Position numbers and translations under genes: made by a program. From the NCBI RefSeq assembly GCF_009380215.1, contig NZ_WHUG01000004.1:62001-126000 (forward strand): a DNA stretch of 64,000 nt, read 5' to 3'. The notes under the pieces were generated by a model. It was not told the DNA's origin, made no database searches, and saw nothing but the letters and a program-made list of their open reading frames with translations. Each line of letters starts with the position of its first letter. Within the stretch, counting starts at the first letter, position 1. Origin of the DNA: Rugamonas aquatica (GTDB taxonomy: Bacteria > Pseudomonadota > Gammaproteobacteria > Burkholderiales > Burkholderiaceae_D). This document shows positions 18,773-28,666 of the stretch, one piece after another.

Positions 18773-21157
18773 ATGAGCAGTAAAAAAGTTCAGGAACGCA
18801 TGCCGAAAGCTACTTCCGCCGGTTCTTCCGCCTACACCCGCACCCCGACCGAACGCCAGCCCTTGCCCAACCGGCTGGTGCGGCTGCTGTCGGAGGCGCG
18901 CTGGCTGGCGCTCGCCGTGCTGGGCCTGTATTTCGTGCTGATCCTGGTCAGCTACGACAAGATGGACCCGGGCTGGTCCCATGGCACGCTGGTGCCCAAA
19001 GTGCACAATCTGGGCGGGCGGGCTGGCGCCTGGCTGTCCGATCTGCTGTTGTACATCTTCGGCATTTCCGCCTGGTGGTGGGCATTCTACGTGCTGCGCA
19101 TCGTCTGGCTCGGCTATCGCAGCCTGACGCAGAAATACGTGCTGTCGCGCGAGCCGGAGCCGGAACACGCGCAGGAACCCATCATCCGCACCATCGGCTT
19201 CCTGCTGCTGTTTGTCGGCAGCGTCGGGCTGGAATACCTGCGCATGTACACGCTGCATGTGCAGCTGCCGCGCGCGCCGGGCGGCGTGCTGGGGCAGTTG
19301 ATCGGCCATTCGGCCCACGTCGCGTTCGGCTTTACCGGCGCCACGCTGCTGCTGTTGCTGATGTTCGGCCTGGGCCTGAGCCTGTTCTTCCACGTCTCGT
19401 GGCTGACGCTGGCCGAGCGCATCGGCGCCGGCATCGAGACGGTGATCGACTGGTTCATCCAGCGCTACCAGTACCGCGAAGACCGCCGCCAGGGCGAGGT
19501 CGCGGCCGTCAAGCGCGAGGAAGTGGTGGTCATCGAGCGCGCCAAGCACGTCGAGAAGCATCCGGTGGCGGCGCCGCCGGTCAAGATCGAGCCGCAGGTG
19601 GTCACGGTGGTCAAGTCCGAGCGCGTGGAGAAGGAGCGCCAGGCCAATCTGTTCCAGGATCTGAACGGCGACAACCGCTTGCCGGCCCTGTCCCTGCTGG
19701 ACGAGGCGGCCGAGGTGCAGGAAACCGTGTCGATCGAAACGCTGGAATTCACCAGCCGCCTGATCGAGAAGAAGCTGTCCGACTTCGGCGTCGAAGCCAA
19801 GGTGGTGGCTGCCTATCCGGGTCCGGTCGTTACGCGTTACGAAATCGAACCGGCCACCGGCGTCAAGGGCAGCCAGATCGTCGGCCTGGCGCGCGACCTG
19901 GCGCGTTCGCTGTCGCTGACTTCGATCCGCGTGGTCGAGACCATTCCGGGCAAGAACTACATGGCGCTGGAACTGCCGAATCCGAAGCGCCAGATCGTGC
20001 GTTTGAGCGAGATCGTCGGTTCCAAGGTCTACAACGACAATCCATCGCCGCTGACCGTGGCGCTGGGCAAGGACATCGCCGGCAAGGCCGTGGTCGCCGA
20101 CCTGGCCAAGATGCCGCACTTGCTGGTCGCGGGTACCACGGGTTCGGGTAAATCGGTGGGCATCAACGCCACCATCCTGTCGCTGCTGTACAAGTCCGAT
20201 CCTGCCGATGTGCGCATGATCCTGATCGATCCGAAGATGCTGGAGATGTCGGTGTACGAAGGCATACCGCACCTGCTGGCGCCGGTCGTGACCGACATGC
20301 GCCAGGCTGGCCACGCGCTGAACTGGGCGGTCAATGAGATGGAGCGCCGCTACAAGCTGATGTCCAAGCTGGGCGTGCGTAACCTGGCCGGCTACAACGC
20401 CAAGATCGCCGAGGCGAAGAAGAAGGAAGAGCACATCCCGAATCCATTCAGCCTGACGCCGGATTCGCCGGAGCCGCTGGAAAAACTGCCGACCATCGTC
20501 ATCATCATCGACGAGCTGGCCGACCTGATGATGGTCGTCGGCAAAAAGGTGGAAGAGCTGATCGCCCGTATCGCGCAGAAGGCCCGTGCGGCCGGCCTGC
20601 ACTTGATTCTGGCGACACAGCGCCCATCTGTAGACGTGATTACCGGCCTCATCAAGGCCAACATTCCGACCCGTATCGCCTTCCAGGTGTCGTCGAAGAT
20701 CGACTCGCGCACGATTCTGGACCAGATGGGGGCGGAAGCGCTGCTTGGCATGGGCGATATGCTGTACATGCCGCCGGGCACGGGCTTGCCGGTGCGGGTG
20801 CACGGCGCCTTCGTGTCGGATGACGAGGTGCACCGCGTGGTCAAGCACTTGAAGACCACCGGCGAGCCGGACTACATCGACGGCATCCTCGAAGGCGGTA
20901 CGCTGGAGGGCGAGGGCGGCGGTGCATCCGGTGAGGCGGGCGAGGCGGGCGGCGAGGCCGATCCGATGTACGACCAGGCGGTGCAGGTGGTGTTGAAGAA
21001 TCGCCGCGCATCGATCTCGCTGGTGCAGCGCCATCTGCGCATCGGCTACAACCGCGCGGCGCGCCTGCTGGAACAAATGGAAAATAGCGGAGTGGTCTCC
21101 GCGATGCAGTCGAACGGCAACCGCGACATTCTGGTGCCGGCTGCCAGTGCAGAATAA
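18773..21157 (+). CDS. ftsK: DNA translocase FtsK
   Basis: A 794-residue septal DNA pump that clears chromosome termini and activates XerCD recombination. Four hydrophobic segments lie in residues about 40-220. A short charged linker and the motor domain follow, with Walker A in [15 protein letters not shown] and Walker B in [14 protein letters not shown]. The C-terminal gamma domain ([22 protein letters not shown]) recognises KOPS sequences. The linker is short compared with E. coli FtsK, as is common in betaproteobacteria. The start is uncertain: ATG 18773 lacks a ribosome site and ATG 18800 has AGGAA upstream. lolA follows 15 bases after the stop. Confidence 0.96.
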   Translation: MSSKKVQERMPKATSAGSSAYTRTPTERQPLPNRLVRLLSEARWLALAVLGLYFVLILVSYDKMDPGWSHGTLVPKVHNLGGRAGAWLSDLLLYIFGISAWWWAFYVLRIVWLGYRSLTQKYVLSREPEPEHAQEPIIRTIGFLLLFVGSVGLEYLRMYTLHVQLPRAPGGVLGQLIGHSAHVAFGFTGATLLLLLMFGLGLSLFFHVSWLTLAERIGAGIETVIDWFIQRYQYREDRRQGEVAAVKREEVVVIERAKHVEKHPVAAPPVKIEPQVVTVVKSERVEKERQANLFQDLNGDNRLPALSLLDEAAEVQETVSIETLEFTSRLIEKKLSDFGVEAKVVAAYPGPVVTRYEIEPATGVKGSQIVGLARDLARSLSLTSIRVVETIPGKNYMALELPNPKRQIVRLSEIVGSKVYNDNPSPLTVALGKDIAGKAVVADLAKMPHLLVAGTTGSGKSVGINATILSLLYKSDPADVRMILIDPKMLEMSVYEGIPHLLAPVVTDMRQAGHALNWAVNEMERRYKLMSKLGVRNLAGYNAKIAEAKKKEEHIPNPFSLTPDSPEPLEKLPTIVIIIDELADLMMVVGKKVEELIARIAQKARAAGLHLILATQRPSVDVITGLIKANIPTRIAFQVSSKIDSRTILDQMGAEALLGMGDMLYMPPGTGLPVRVHGAFVSDDEVHRVVKHLKTTGEPDYIDGILEGGTLEGEGGGASGEAGEAGGEADPMYDQAVQVVLKNRRASISLVQRHLRIGYNRAARLLEQMENSGVVSAMQSNGNRDILVPAASAE

Positions 21158-21172
21158 AAGAGGATAAACCGT

Positions 21173-21805
21173 ATGATGCGTTTCAAGAATATCGTGGTGC
21201 TGGGCGCCGGCCTGCTGGCAGTGGCGTTCGCGCAGGCGAGCGCGCTGGAGCAGTTCAAGTCCTTCGTGGCTTCGACCAAGTCGGCCAAGGGCGAGTTCAC
21301 CCAGAAGCAGATCAAGAACACCAACGGCGAAGCGCCCAAGGCCTCCAACACCGCCACCGGCACCTTTGTGTTCGCCCGTCCGGGCAAGTTCATCTGGACT
21401 TATGTGAAGCCTTACGACCAGGTGCTGCAAGCCGACGGCGACCAGCTGTTCATCTTCGACAAGGACTTGAACCAGGTCACGGTGAAGAAGCTGGGCGATG
21501 CGCTGGGCTCGTCGCCGGCCGCCATCCTGTTCGGCAGCAACGATCTGGAAAAGAATTTCACGCTGACCGAAGCTGGCACCAAGGACGGCCTGGAATGGAT
21601 GAAGGCCGTGCCGAAAGCCAAGGACACCAGCTTCGAACAAATCACCATCGGCCTGCGCAATGGCTTGCCGGAAGCGATGGAGTTGAAGGACTCGTTCGGC
21701 CAGACCTCGGTGCTGTCGTTCCGCAAGATCGAAAAAAATCCTGCGCTGACTGCGACGAGTTTTAAATTCGTCATGCCGAAGGGCGCCGACGTATTCAATA
21801 ATTAA
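21173..21805 (+). CDS. lolA: Outer-membrane lipoprotein carrier protein LolA
   Basis: A 210-residue periplasmic chaperone that takes lipoproteins from LolCDE to LolB. A cleavable signal ([18 protein letters not shown]) is followed by the family body: [18 protein letters not shown], then [15 protein letters not shown], then [28 protein letters not shown] lies upstream of ATG 21173; the adjacent second ATG at 21176 is an alternative start. The ftsK-lolA-rarA order is conserved in betaproteobacteria. A terminator follows 20 bases after the stop. Confidence 0.96.
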   Translation: MMRFKNIVVLGAGLLAVAFAQASALEQFKSFVASTKSAKGEFTQKQIKNTNGEAPKASNTATGTFVFARPGKFIWTYVKPYDQVLQADGDQLFIFDKDLNQVTVKKLGDALGSSPAAILFGSNDLEKNFTLTEAGTKDGLEWMKAVPKAKDTSFEQITIGLRNGLPEAMELKDSFGQTSVLSFRKIEKNPALTATSFKFVMPKGADVFNN

Positions 21806-21825
21806 AGTCCGCCGAGCCGGGCGCC

Positions 21826-21856
21826 AACGCCGCAGCTGCGACGCTGCGGCGTTTTT
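21826..21856 (+). terminator. Rho-independent terminator after lolA
   Basis: AACGCCGCAG (21826-21835) and CTGCGGCGTT (21844-21853) form a perfect 10-bp stem with an 8-base loop, followed by a short T run. It would separate ftsK-lolA from rarA, perhaps incompletely. Confidence 0.85.
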
Positions 21857-21879
21857 CCATTTTTACGGGTTGACCTATC

Positions 21880-23184
21880 GTGGCTGATTTATTTACCACC
21901 GAACCACGCCAGCCGCTGGCCGAAGCCTTGCGGCCCAAGACGCTGGACGACGTCATCGGCCAGCGCCATCTGCTGGGGCCGGGCAAGCCGCTGCGCCTGG
22001 CGTTCGAGTCCGGCCAGCCGCATTCGATGATCCTGTGGGGGCCGCCGGGCGTGGGCAAGACCACGCTGGCGCGGCTGACCGCCCATGCCTACGAATGCGA
22101 GTTCATCGCGCTGTCGGCCGTGTTCTCGGGTGTGAAGGATATCCGCGCCGCGATGGAGCAGGCCCAGCACAACCTGGACATGGGCAAGCATACGATCCTG
22201 TTCGTCGACGAGATCCACCGCTTCAATAAATCGCAGCAGGATGCCTTGCTGCCATACGCCGAGTCCGGCCTGGTGACGCTGATCGGCGCGACCACCGAGA
22301 ATCCCTCGTTCGAAGTCAACTCGGCCTTGCTGTCGCGTTCGCAGGTCTATGTGCTGAAGTCCTTCGACGAGGCCGAGCTGCGCCAGCTGGTCGACAAGGC
22401 CCGCGCCAAGGTGTTGACGCATCTGGTGTTCGACGACGCCGCCATCGATACGCTGATCGGCTACGCCGACGGCGACGGCCGCCGCCTGCTCAATCTGCTG
22501 GAACAGACCAGCACGGCCGCCAACGCCGCCAAGACCAACCAGGTCACGCCCGAGTTTATCCAGAATGCGCTGACCCTGAACGCGCGCCGCTTCGACAAGG
22601 GCGGCGATAATTTCTACGACCAGATCTCGGCGCTGCACAAATCCGTGCGCGGCTCGAACCCGGACGCGGCCCTGTACTGGCTGTGCCGAATGCTGGACGG
22701 CGGCGCCGACGCCAAATACCTGTCGCGCCGCATCGTGCGCATGGCGTGGGAAGACATCGGCCTGGCCGATCCGCGCGCGATCCAGCTGGCCAACGACGCG
22801 GCCGCCACGTTCGAGCGCCTCGGTTCGCCGGAGGGCGATCTGGCGCTGGGGCAGGCGGTGATCTACCTGGCGATTGCCGCCAAGAGCAATGCGGGCTACA
22901 ACGCTTTCAACGAGGCGATGGCCTTCGTCAAGAAGGACAAGTCGCGCGAAGTGCCGGTCCACCTGCGCAATGCGCCGACCAAGCTGATGAAGGAGCTGGG
23001 CTACGGCCACGAATACCGCTACGCCCACGACGAGCCGCATGCCTACGCGGCCGGCGAAACCTACTTCCCCGACGATATGCGCGAACCCGGCTGGTACCGG
23101 CCCGTGCCGCGCGGCCTGGAAAGCAAGGTCATCGACAAGCTGGCCTTCCTGCGCAAGCTGGACGAGGACGCCGGCAAGAGCTGA
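21880..23184 (+). CDS. rarA: Replication-associated recombination protein A (RarA/MgsA)
   Basis: A 434-residue AAA+ ATPase related to clamp loaders, acting at stalled replication forks with SSB. Walker A is [14 protein letters not shown], Walker B is [20 protein letters not shown], sensor 1 is [20 protein letters not shown]. The C-terminal MgsA domain is clear ([36 protein letters not shown]). The start is GTG 21880; only a weak GGG-type ribosome site is seen, but the N terminus matches the family. It lies just after the lolA terminator. Confidence 0.95.
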   Translation: MADLFTTEPRQPLAEALRPKTLDDVIGQRHLLGPGKPLRLAFESGQPHSMILWGPPGVGKTTLARLTAHAYECEFIALSAVFSGVKDIRAAMEQAQHNLDMGKHTILFVDEIHRFNKSQQDALLPYAESGLVTLIGATTENPSFEVNSALLSRSQVYVLKSFDEAELRQLVDKARAKVLTHLVFDDAAIDTLIGYADGDGRRLLNLLEQTSTAANAAKTNQVTPEFIQNALTLNARRFDKGGDNFYDQISALHKSVRGSNPDAALYWLCRMLDGGADAKYLSRRIVRMAWEDIGLADPRAIQLANDAAATFERLGSPEGDLALGQAVIYLAIAAKSNAGYNAFNEAMAFVKKDKSREVPVHLRNAPTKLMKELGYGHEYRYAHDEPHAYAAGETYFPDDMREPGWYRPVPRGLESKVIDKLAFLRKLDEDAGKS

Positions 23185-23286
23185 AACACCCGCTACTGTT
23201 GTTTCGCGGCAACGGGGTGGGCGCCATCGTAAATCGGCGTAAGATAGGGCTAACACATCGGACGGGATAACCTCCCGGGAGTTCGT

Positions 23287-24909
23287 ATGCGGCCTTTTTT
23301 CGGGATGCTTTTAAGCTTCAAGTTTAAAATCACCTCCCTCGTGATCGCGCTGGTATTGGTGGCTGGCATAGGCGCCGGCGGCATCGCGCTGCTGATCGCC
23401 GAATCCGAGCTGCGCCAGGTGATCGCCCGCCAGGAGCTGTCGCTGCTGACCAGCGCGGCCGCTTTCATCGACAGCGACATCCAGGATAAACGCCAGCTGC
23501 TGAAATCGCTCACCGAGCAGATGCGGGGACGCGAGGTGACGCTGGGCGAGATCCAGGAGCTGGTGGAAGCGCACCAGACGCTGCGCGAAGAGTTCTTCAA
23601 CGTCTCCGCCTTCGACGCTTCGGGCACGCTGGTGGCAAGCCTGCGCGACCGCAACGCCAAGCGCATCAACATCTCCGACCGCAAGTATTTTCAGGACACG
23701 CTGAGGCTGAAGGAGGGCGTGATCTCGGCGCCGTTCCGCAGCATACTGTCCGGCCGTCCGGTGGTCGTGCTGACGCAGCCGCTGCACGATGGCGAGGGCA
23801 AGATCATCGGCGTGCTGCTGGGCGCCATCGATTTGCAGCGGCCCTCGTTTTCTGCGCAGCTCGATGCGCTGCGTTCCAACTCGGCCGGTTATCTGTTCAT
23901 CGTCACCGACAACGGCACCACCATCCACCACCCCAACCGCAGCCTGATCCTGGAGAAGGGCGACGACGGCCCCGGCACGATCGTCGAAGCCGCGCTGCGC
24001 AGTCCCGAGGGCTGGGAAGACGGCATCCTCGACGATGGCGAACCGGTGCTGCTGGTGCATAAGCATTTGCGCGAGGTGGACTGGACCGTCGCACTGTCCT
24101 ATCCGGTGCTGAGCGCGTTCGCACCCATGCACAGCGTGCGGCTGCGGGCGTTTGTCGGCTCGGCCATCCTGACCGGGCTGGCCGGATTGTTCGGCTGGGT
24201 GATTACGAAGAAGCTGCTGCTGCCGCTGGGCCGGCTGCACCGCCATGTGGAAGACATCAGCGCCGGCCGCGCCGACATCACCGTGTTCGACGTCGACCGG
24301 GCCGACGAGTTCGGCCACCTGAGCCGGGCGTTCTATGCGCTGTCGCAGCGGCGGGAGCGGGCCGAGCAGGAGCTGCACCGCCTGGCCACCACCGACGTGC
24401 TGACCGGCCTGCACAACCGGCGCATGTTCGACGACTTCCTGCCGAAGGCGCTGGCGCGCGCCGCGCGCGCGGGCCAGCAGGTGGGGCTGGCCATCCTCGA
24501 CATCGACCACTTCAAGGACATCAACGACACGCTGGGCCATGCGGCCGGCGACCAGGTGCTGGTCGAGTTTGCGCGCCGGCTGGTCGGCGCGGTACGCACC
24601 ACGGACACGGTGGCCCGGCTGGCCGGCGACGAGTTCGTGATCGTGTTCGAGCAGCTGGCGACCAACACCGAGATCGATGTGCTGGGACGGAAAATCATCG
24701 ACGCCATGCACCAGCCCTTCCTGGGCGGCGGCGCGCAGCGCGCGGTGACGGCCAGCATAGGCATCGCGCTGACGACCAGCCCGACCGTCACGGTCGACGA
24801 GATCATGCGCGCCGCCGACCAGGCGCTGTACGGCGTCAAGGCCGCCGGCCGCAACGGCTTTGCCGTCAACCACGTCGGCGCCGAGCGCGTGCTGCGGGCG
24901 CGGGGATGA
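23287..24909 (+). CDS. Membrane diguanylate cyclase (Cache-HAMP-GGDEF)
   Basis: A 540-residue inner-membrane c-di-GMP synthase. It has an N-terminal helix (ITSLVIALVLVAGIGAGGIALL), a periplasmic double-Cache-type sensor (about 40-280), a second helix (FVGSAILTGLAGLFGWVI), a HAMP-like linker, and a GGDEF domain (about 365-525). The active-site signature is AGDEF (about 445-449) rather than GGDEF, a first-position change seen in active enzymes. The preceding ATTDVLTGLHNRRMF and ILDIDHFKDINDTLGH blocks are intact. No RxxD inhibitory site is evident just upstream. GGGAG stands six bases before ATG 23287. Confidence 0.93.
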   Translation: MRPFFGMLLSFKFKITSLVIALVLVAGIGAGGIALLIAESELRQVIARQELSLLTSAAAFIDSDIQDKRQLLKSLTEQMRGREVTLGEIQELVEAHQTLREEFFNVSAFDASGTLVASLRDRNAKRINISDRKYFQDTLRLKEGVISAPFRSILSGRPVVVLTQPLHDGEGKIIGVLLGAIDLQRPSFSAQLDALRSNSAGYLFIVTDNGTTIHHPNRSLILEKGDDGPGTIVEAALRSPEGWEDGILDDGEPVLLVHKHLREVDWTVALSYPVLSAFAPMHSVRLRAFVGSAILTGLAGLFGWVITKKLLLPLGRLHRHVEDISAGRADITVFDVDRADEFGHLSRAFYALSQRRERAEQELHRLATTDVLTGLHNRRMFDDFLPKALARAARAGQQVGLAILDIDHFKDINDTLGHAAGDQVLVEFARRLVGAVRTTDTVARLAGDEFVIVFEQLATNTEIDVLGRKIIDAMHQPFLGGGAQRAVTASIGIALTTSPTVTVDEIMRAADQALYGVKAAGRNGFAVNHVGAERVLRARG

Positions 24910-24949
24910 TGTAAGATGAAGGATTGACGAGGCGGCTTAGAGGAAGAAA

Positions 24950-25783
24950 ATGCAGCAGGTAACAAAGGTCGATGGCATCGAAGTCTATAGCGAAGGCGAG
25001 GGCACGGAGACCATCGTCATGATCCACGGCTGGCCCGACACCTACCGCGTGTGGGACGCCCAGGTCGAGGAACTCAAGCATCGTTACCGTTGCGTGCGCT
25101 TCACGCTGCCGGGCTTCGACGTCACCAAGCCGCGCCGCGCCTACTCGCTGGATGCCACCATCCGCATCATTTCCTACATCGTCAACAGCGTGAACCAGAA
25201 GCAGAAGGTGATCCTGATGCTGCACGACTGGGGCTGCATGTTCGGCTACGAATACTATATGCGCAACAAGCAGGCGGTGTCGGCCATCATCGGCGTCGAC
25301 ATCGGCGATGCGCAGTCGAAGGCGGTGCGCAGCTCGCGCAGCCTGTCGCAGAAAATGATGGTCAAGGGCTACCAGAGCACGCTGGCGCTGGCCTGGGCGA
25401 TCGGCGGGCCGATCGGCAATATGATGACGCGCTCGATGGCGCGCATGCTCAAAGTGCCGTCGCCGTCGGAATTCATCAGCGTCAAGATGAACTTCCCCTA
25501 CTACATCATGGCGGCCGGCGAGGCCGGTTCCTACCGTTCGATGGTGCCCTTCGTGCCCAAGGTGCCGGTGCTGTTCATCTATGGCGTGCGCAAACCTTTC
25601 ATGTTCCATTCCGACAGCTGGGCCGAGAAGCTGGCGGCGAAGGAGGGCTGCAAGGTGGTGGCCTTCGATACCGACCACTGGCCTATGCTGCGCCAGCCCG
25701 AGCGCTTCAATGAGGTGGTGCTGGACTGGCTGGTGAAGCCGGCCGACAACGACGAGGCCGCCGAGCAGGACGCGGCGGCCTGA
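24950..25783 (+). CDS. Alpha/beta-fold hydrolase (epoxide hydrolase/dehalogenase-like)
   Basis: A 277-residue soluble hydrolase. The oxyanion segment is MIHGWPDTYRVWD. The nucleophile elbow is LMLHDWGCMFGYEYY, with Asp as the presumed nucleophile instead of Ser, as in epoxide hydrolases and haloalkane dehalogenases. The catalytic His is likely in DTDHWPMLRQPERF. The cap region includes SLSQKMMVKGYQSTLALAW. The substrate is unknown. GAGGAAG stands shortly before the ATG. The C terminus is an acidic tail. It follows the cyclase gene by 40 bases and could be co-transcribed. Confidence 0.87.
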   Translation: MQQVTKVDGIEVYSEGEGTETIVMIHGWPDTYRVWDAQVEELKHRYRCVRFTLPGFDVTKPRRAYSLDATIRIISYIVNSVNQKQKVILMLHDWGCMFGYEYYMRNKQAVSAIIGVDIGDAQSKAVRSSRSLSQKMMVKGYQSTLALAWAIGGPIGNMMTRSMARMLKVPSPSEFISVKMNFPYYIMAAGEAGSYRSMVPFVPKVPVLFIYGVRKPFMFHSDSWAEKLAAKEGCKVVAFDTDHWPMLRQPERFNEVVLDWLVKPADNDEAAEQDAAA

Positions 25784-25799
25784 TCCCGCACCGGGCCGG

Positions 25800-26213
25800 T
25801 CAGCGCAGCTTGATCGGCTTCAGATAGGGCGCGAACGGCGGCGCCGGCAGCTGCACCGAGGCGTAGGCCTGGCGGAAGCACTCGGCCTTGCTGTTTTCCA
25901 CATCGGTGGTGCTGCGGATGACTTTGCCGCTGGCGTCCAGCGTCAGCACGATCACCACCGGATACTTGGACTTGTCGTGGCAGTTGCCGCGCTCGTCGAG
26001 CTTGTTCGTGTTGTTGAAGTTGATCGACACGTCCTCGTACTTGCTGGCCTTGTCGTTCGGGAACTGGGCATTGAATTTCGCCATCTCGGTGGCGAAAGCC
26101 GGATTGGCCGGCGGCGGTGCTTCGTCCTTGGCCGCGCCACCCATGGTCGAGCAGCCGGCTGCCATCAGCATGACGGCGCCAGCGGCGCCGATTTTCAGGA
26201 ATGTGGTTTTCAA
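25800..26213 (-). CDS. Predicted lipoprotein with TonB-C-like tail
   Basis: A 137-residue protein with a lipoprotein signal ending in lipobox MAAGC (Cys at about 21), so probably membrane-anchored. After a Pro/Ala linker, the C-terminal half (VVIVLTLDASGKVIRSTTD, then FRQAYASVQLPAPPFAPYLK) resembles the TonB C-terminal fold seen in many stand-alone periplasmic proteins. Two cysteines (NCHDK and AECF) may form a disulfide. The start is TTG 26213, supported by GAGGAG six bases upstream. It converges with the hydrolase gene. Function is unknown. Confidence 0.75.
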   Translation of the reverse strand: MKTTFLKIGAAGAVMLMAAGCSTMGGAAKDEAPPPANPAFATEMAKFNAQFPNDKASKYEDVSINFNNTNKLDERGNCHDKSKYPVVIVLTLDASGKVIRSTTDVENSKAECFRQAYASVQLPAPPFAPYLKPIKLR

Positions 26214-26279
26214 AAGTCTCTCCTCGTGGTCTGTACTGTTGACGCATCGTACATAGTCCGAGGATAGCGTGGCGCACGA

Positions 26280-26615
26280 TTAGTTGCGTAGGAGAAATCC
26301 TACACTCTGCAGCGTCGAAGCGAACTTGCGCTGCAAGGCGGCCCAGCCGTGCGGCACTTTGGTATCGGCCGGCAAGCGCACGTGCACCGTGCCGGCGCCG
26401 GCCGCGTCGATCAGCATCAGGCCGTCGTTCGGCACTTCGAAGCGCTGCCCCTGGCGCAGCATGAAATCGGTGTACTCCCCGTAGGCGGTGATCCAGGCGG
26501 TGCCGGACAGGCATTCGATCTGGCGGCCCGCCGCGCCGGCGATGCGCAGTGGATGGTTGGCCGTCAGGCGGTATTCCGCCTGGTCCTGTGTCAACGCCAG
26601 TAATTCCGGTTTCAT
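26280..26615 (-). CDS. DUF2917 domain-containing protein
   Basis: A 111-residue protein beginning MKPELLALTQDQAEYRLTAN. A cupin-like beta domain follows (LRIAGAAGRQIECLSGTAWIT, then GQRFEVPNDGLMLIDAAGAG), matching DUF2917, a family common in betaproteobacteria with no assigned role. ATG 26615 is chosen because AGGAGG stands six bases upstream. It is divergent from the MocR-type regulator gene, a pairing that suggests control by that regulator. Confidence 0.85.
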   Translation of the reverse strand: MKPELLALTQDQAEYRLTANHPLRIAGAAGRQIECLSGTAWITAYGEYTDFMLRQGQRFEVPNDGLMLIDAAGAGTVHVRLPADTKVPHGWAALQRKFASTLQSVGFLLRN

Positions 26616-26694
26616 TGCTGCCTCCTGCTGTGGTGAGTCGTGCAGCCAGAATACGCAGCGGCGGCCGACCATAACAGACGCAACAAATCGAAAT

Positions 26695-26707
26695 TGTCAC
26701 CGTGACA
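26695..26707. promoter_or_regulatory. Palindromic operator candidate in the DUF2917/mocR gap
   Basis: TGTCAC-C-GTGACA is a perfect 6+6 palindrome around one base, midway between the divergent starts at 26615 and 26793. Its symmetry fits a dimeric GntR-type HTH site. TTGTCA at its left edge could also serve as a -35 box. Confidence 0.5.
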
Positions 26708-26792
26708 GTGCGGTATTGGCTAAACTGTTATGGTCGAAATTTTCACTTGCTGTACCTGTCGCGGCGTAGCGGGGGCGGGGCACAATCGCACT

Positions 26793-28244
26793 ATGTCCAA
26801 TCAACTGAACCTGTACGAGCACCTGGCCAACGAACTGGGCGGGCTGATCGCCAGCCGCGTGTTCGCGCCCGGCGACCGCCTGCCGTCGATCCGCCACCTG
26901 GCGCAGCAGAAGCGGCTGTCGGTCAGCACGGTGATGCAGGCGCTGCGGCTGATGGAGGACCGCGGCCTGGTCGACGCCAAGCCGCAGGCGGGCTACTACG
27001 TGCGCCATCGCGCGCGCATGTCGGCGGTGATGACGCATACCGAGCATTTGCAGGAGCCGGCCTTTGTCGGCATCAACAACCTGCTGATGCGCGTGCTGAA
27101 GGCCAACGAGGATCCCGGTCTGGTGCAGATGGGCTCGGCCTGGCCGCTGCAGGAACTGCTGCCGATGAAGCGCATGCAGAAAACCGTGGCCGCCGTGGCC
27201 CGGCGCGATCCGGGCTTGCTGAGCACGGTCAGCTGCTACGACACCAACTATCCGGAATTCGCCCGCCAGATCGCCCGCCGCGCGCTGGACTGGGGCCATC
27301 TGGAGTTGAACGAGATCGTCGTCACCGGTTCGTGCACCGAGGCGCTGAGCCTGTGCCTGCGCGCCGTGGCCAAGGCCGGCGACACCATCGCCATCGAATC
27401 GGCGACGTACTTCGTGCTGCTGCAACTGATCGAGTCGCTGGGCATGAAGGCGCTGGAGATACCCACCCATCCTAAGACCGGGCCGTCGATCGACGCGCTG
27501 GAGCTGGCCATGAACGCCGGCCTGGTGCAGGCCGTGCTGCTGATCCCGAACGCCAACAATCCGCTGGGCTGCATCATGCCGGAGGCGAACAAGCAGCGGC
27601 TGGCCAAGCTGCTGTCGCAGCACGATATTCCGCTGATCGAGGACGATGTCTACGGCGACCTGTGCTTCACGCCGCAGCGGCCGTGGCCGGTCAAGGCTTA
27701 CGACACCAGCGGCCATGTGATGCTGTGCTCGTCGTTTTCCAAGGCCATCAGCCCCGGTTCGCGGGTCGGCTATGTGGTGGCGGGGCGCTACGCACAGGAT
27801 ATCGTGGTGCAGAAGATGATCTCCAGCGGCGCCACCAGCCATTTCTTCCAGGCCGTGCTGGCCGACTTCCTGACCGGCAGCGCCTACGAGAACCAGCTGC
27901 GCAAGATGCGGCGCGCGCTGTCGCAGCGCATCGCCCGCATGTCGGACGCGATCTGCGAGAGCTTCCCGCACCAGTGCACGGTGTCGGAGCCGCAGGGCGG
28001 CTTCGTGGTCTGGGTCGGCCTGCCCGAGCATGTCGATGCGCTGGCCCTGCATGGCGACGCCGTGGCCGCCGGCGTGGCCTTGATGCCGGGTCAGCTGTTC
28101 TCCGCCACGGGCAAGTTCCGCAACTATCTGCGCCTCAACTGCGGCAACCCCTGGGGGCTGCGCACCGAAGGCGCCATCGCCACGCTGGGCGAGCTGGTGC
28201 ACCGCCATGCCGACCAGCCGGTCGCGCTGCGCAGCGCCGCCTGA
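26793..28244 (+). CDS. MocR-type regulator (GntR HTH fused to aminotransferase fold)
   Basis: A 483-residue protein. The N-terminal GntR-type winged helix (FAPGDRLPSIRHLAQQKRLS, then VSTVMQALRLMEDRGLVDAK) is joined to a fold-type I aminotransferase domain. PLP-site residues are visible: the Lys in SSFSKAISPGSRVGYVVAG, Asp/Tyr in LIEDDVYGDLCF, and NANNPLG. MocR proteins usually sense PLP-bound amino compounds and regulate a neighbouring gene. ATG 26793 gives the canonical N terminus; in-frame codons from 26730 lack support. The palindrome upstream and the divergent DUF2917 gene are likely targets. Confidence 0.9.
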   Translation: MSNQLNLYEHLANELGGLIASRVFAPGDRLPSIRHLAQQKRLSVSTVMQALRLMEDRGLVDAKPQAGYYVRHRARMSAVMTHTEHLQEPAFVGINNLLMRVLKANEDPGLVQMGSAWPLQELLPMKRMQKTVAAVARRDPGLLSTVSCYDTNYPEFARQIARRALDWGHLELNEIVVTGSCTEALSLCLRAVAKAGDTIAIESATYFVLLQLIESLGMKALEIPTHPKTGPSIDALELAMNAGLVQAVLLIPNANNPLGCIMPEANKQRLAKLLSQHDIPLIEDDVYGDLCFTPQRPWPVKAYDTSGHVMLCSSFSKAISPGSRVGYVVAGRYAQDIVVQKMISSGATSHFFQAVLADFLTGSAYENQLRKMRRALSQRIARMSDAICESFPHQCTVSEPQGGFVVWVGLPEHVDALALHGDAVAAGVALMPGQLFSATGKFRNYLRLNCGNPWGLRTEGAIATLGELVHRHADQPVALRSAA

Positions 28245-28409
28245 CGCCGCCGTTCTCCGCCCGTTTCCCACCCGTTTTTTGCACTTCAGCCGCCGTTTCG
28301 GACGCTTCGTCGCATCCCGATGGCGACGTGTAGGGCCTTTAGGTACAGTACAACCATACCAAGCAGCGTTACAAAAGAACGCGAAACCAACCACCTGAAG
28401 GAGTACATC

Positions 28410-28607
28410 ATGAACATCGCTAAAAACATGGAAATCATCTTCGTCGCCGCTACCGTACTGGCCGCCGCCACGACCTTCGCCACCGCAGCCGACGCCACCG
28501 TCGCACCGGTCGCCCCAGCCGCCAAAGTCGCCGTGTCGACCGCCAAGATGCAAGTCGTCACCGTGACCGCCAAGCGCCTGAGCGCCGCCGAAAAAGCCGC
28601 ACTGTAA
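28410..28607 (+). CDS. Small Ala-rich secreted peptide
   Basis: A 65-residue protein starting at ATG 28410, where GAAGGAG stands seven bases upstream. The N-terminal hydrophobic stretch (IIFVAATVLAAATTFATAADA) is a likely signal peptide. The rest is Ala/Val-rich and ends KRLSAAEKAAL. I do not recognise the family. It lies alone between the mocR gene and the serS promoter. Its function is unknown. Confidence 0.6.
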   Translation: MNIAKNMEIIFVAATVLAAATTFATAADATVAPVAPAAKVAVSTAKMQVVTVTAKRLSAAEKAAL

Positions 28608-28657
28608 TCGCCGCAGCCGGCGGGCTGCTCAAAACTCGCAGGGAAGTGGCATCCTCT

Positions 28658-28666
28658 TGGTACAAT
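28658..28666 (+). promoter_or_regulatory. Extended -10 promoter of serS
   Basis: TGG-TACAAT (28658-28666) matches the extended -10 pattern TGn-TAnAAT. Before intron insertion it would lie about 36 bases upstream of the serS ATG. No good -35 is visible. The predicted start at about 28673-28675 is only a few bases before the intron. Confidence 0.5.

Noticed and set aside
18677..21640. 987-codon minus-strand frame opposite ftsK
   Set aside because: Shadow of ftsK/lolA; the translation has no family features.
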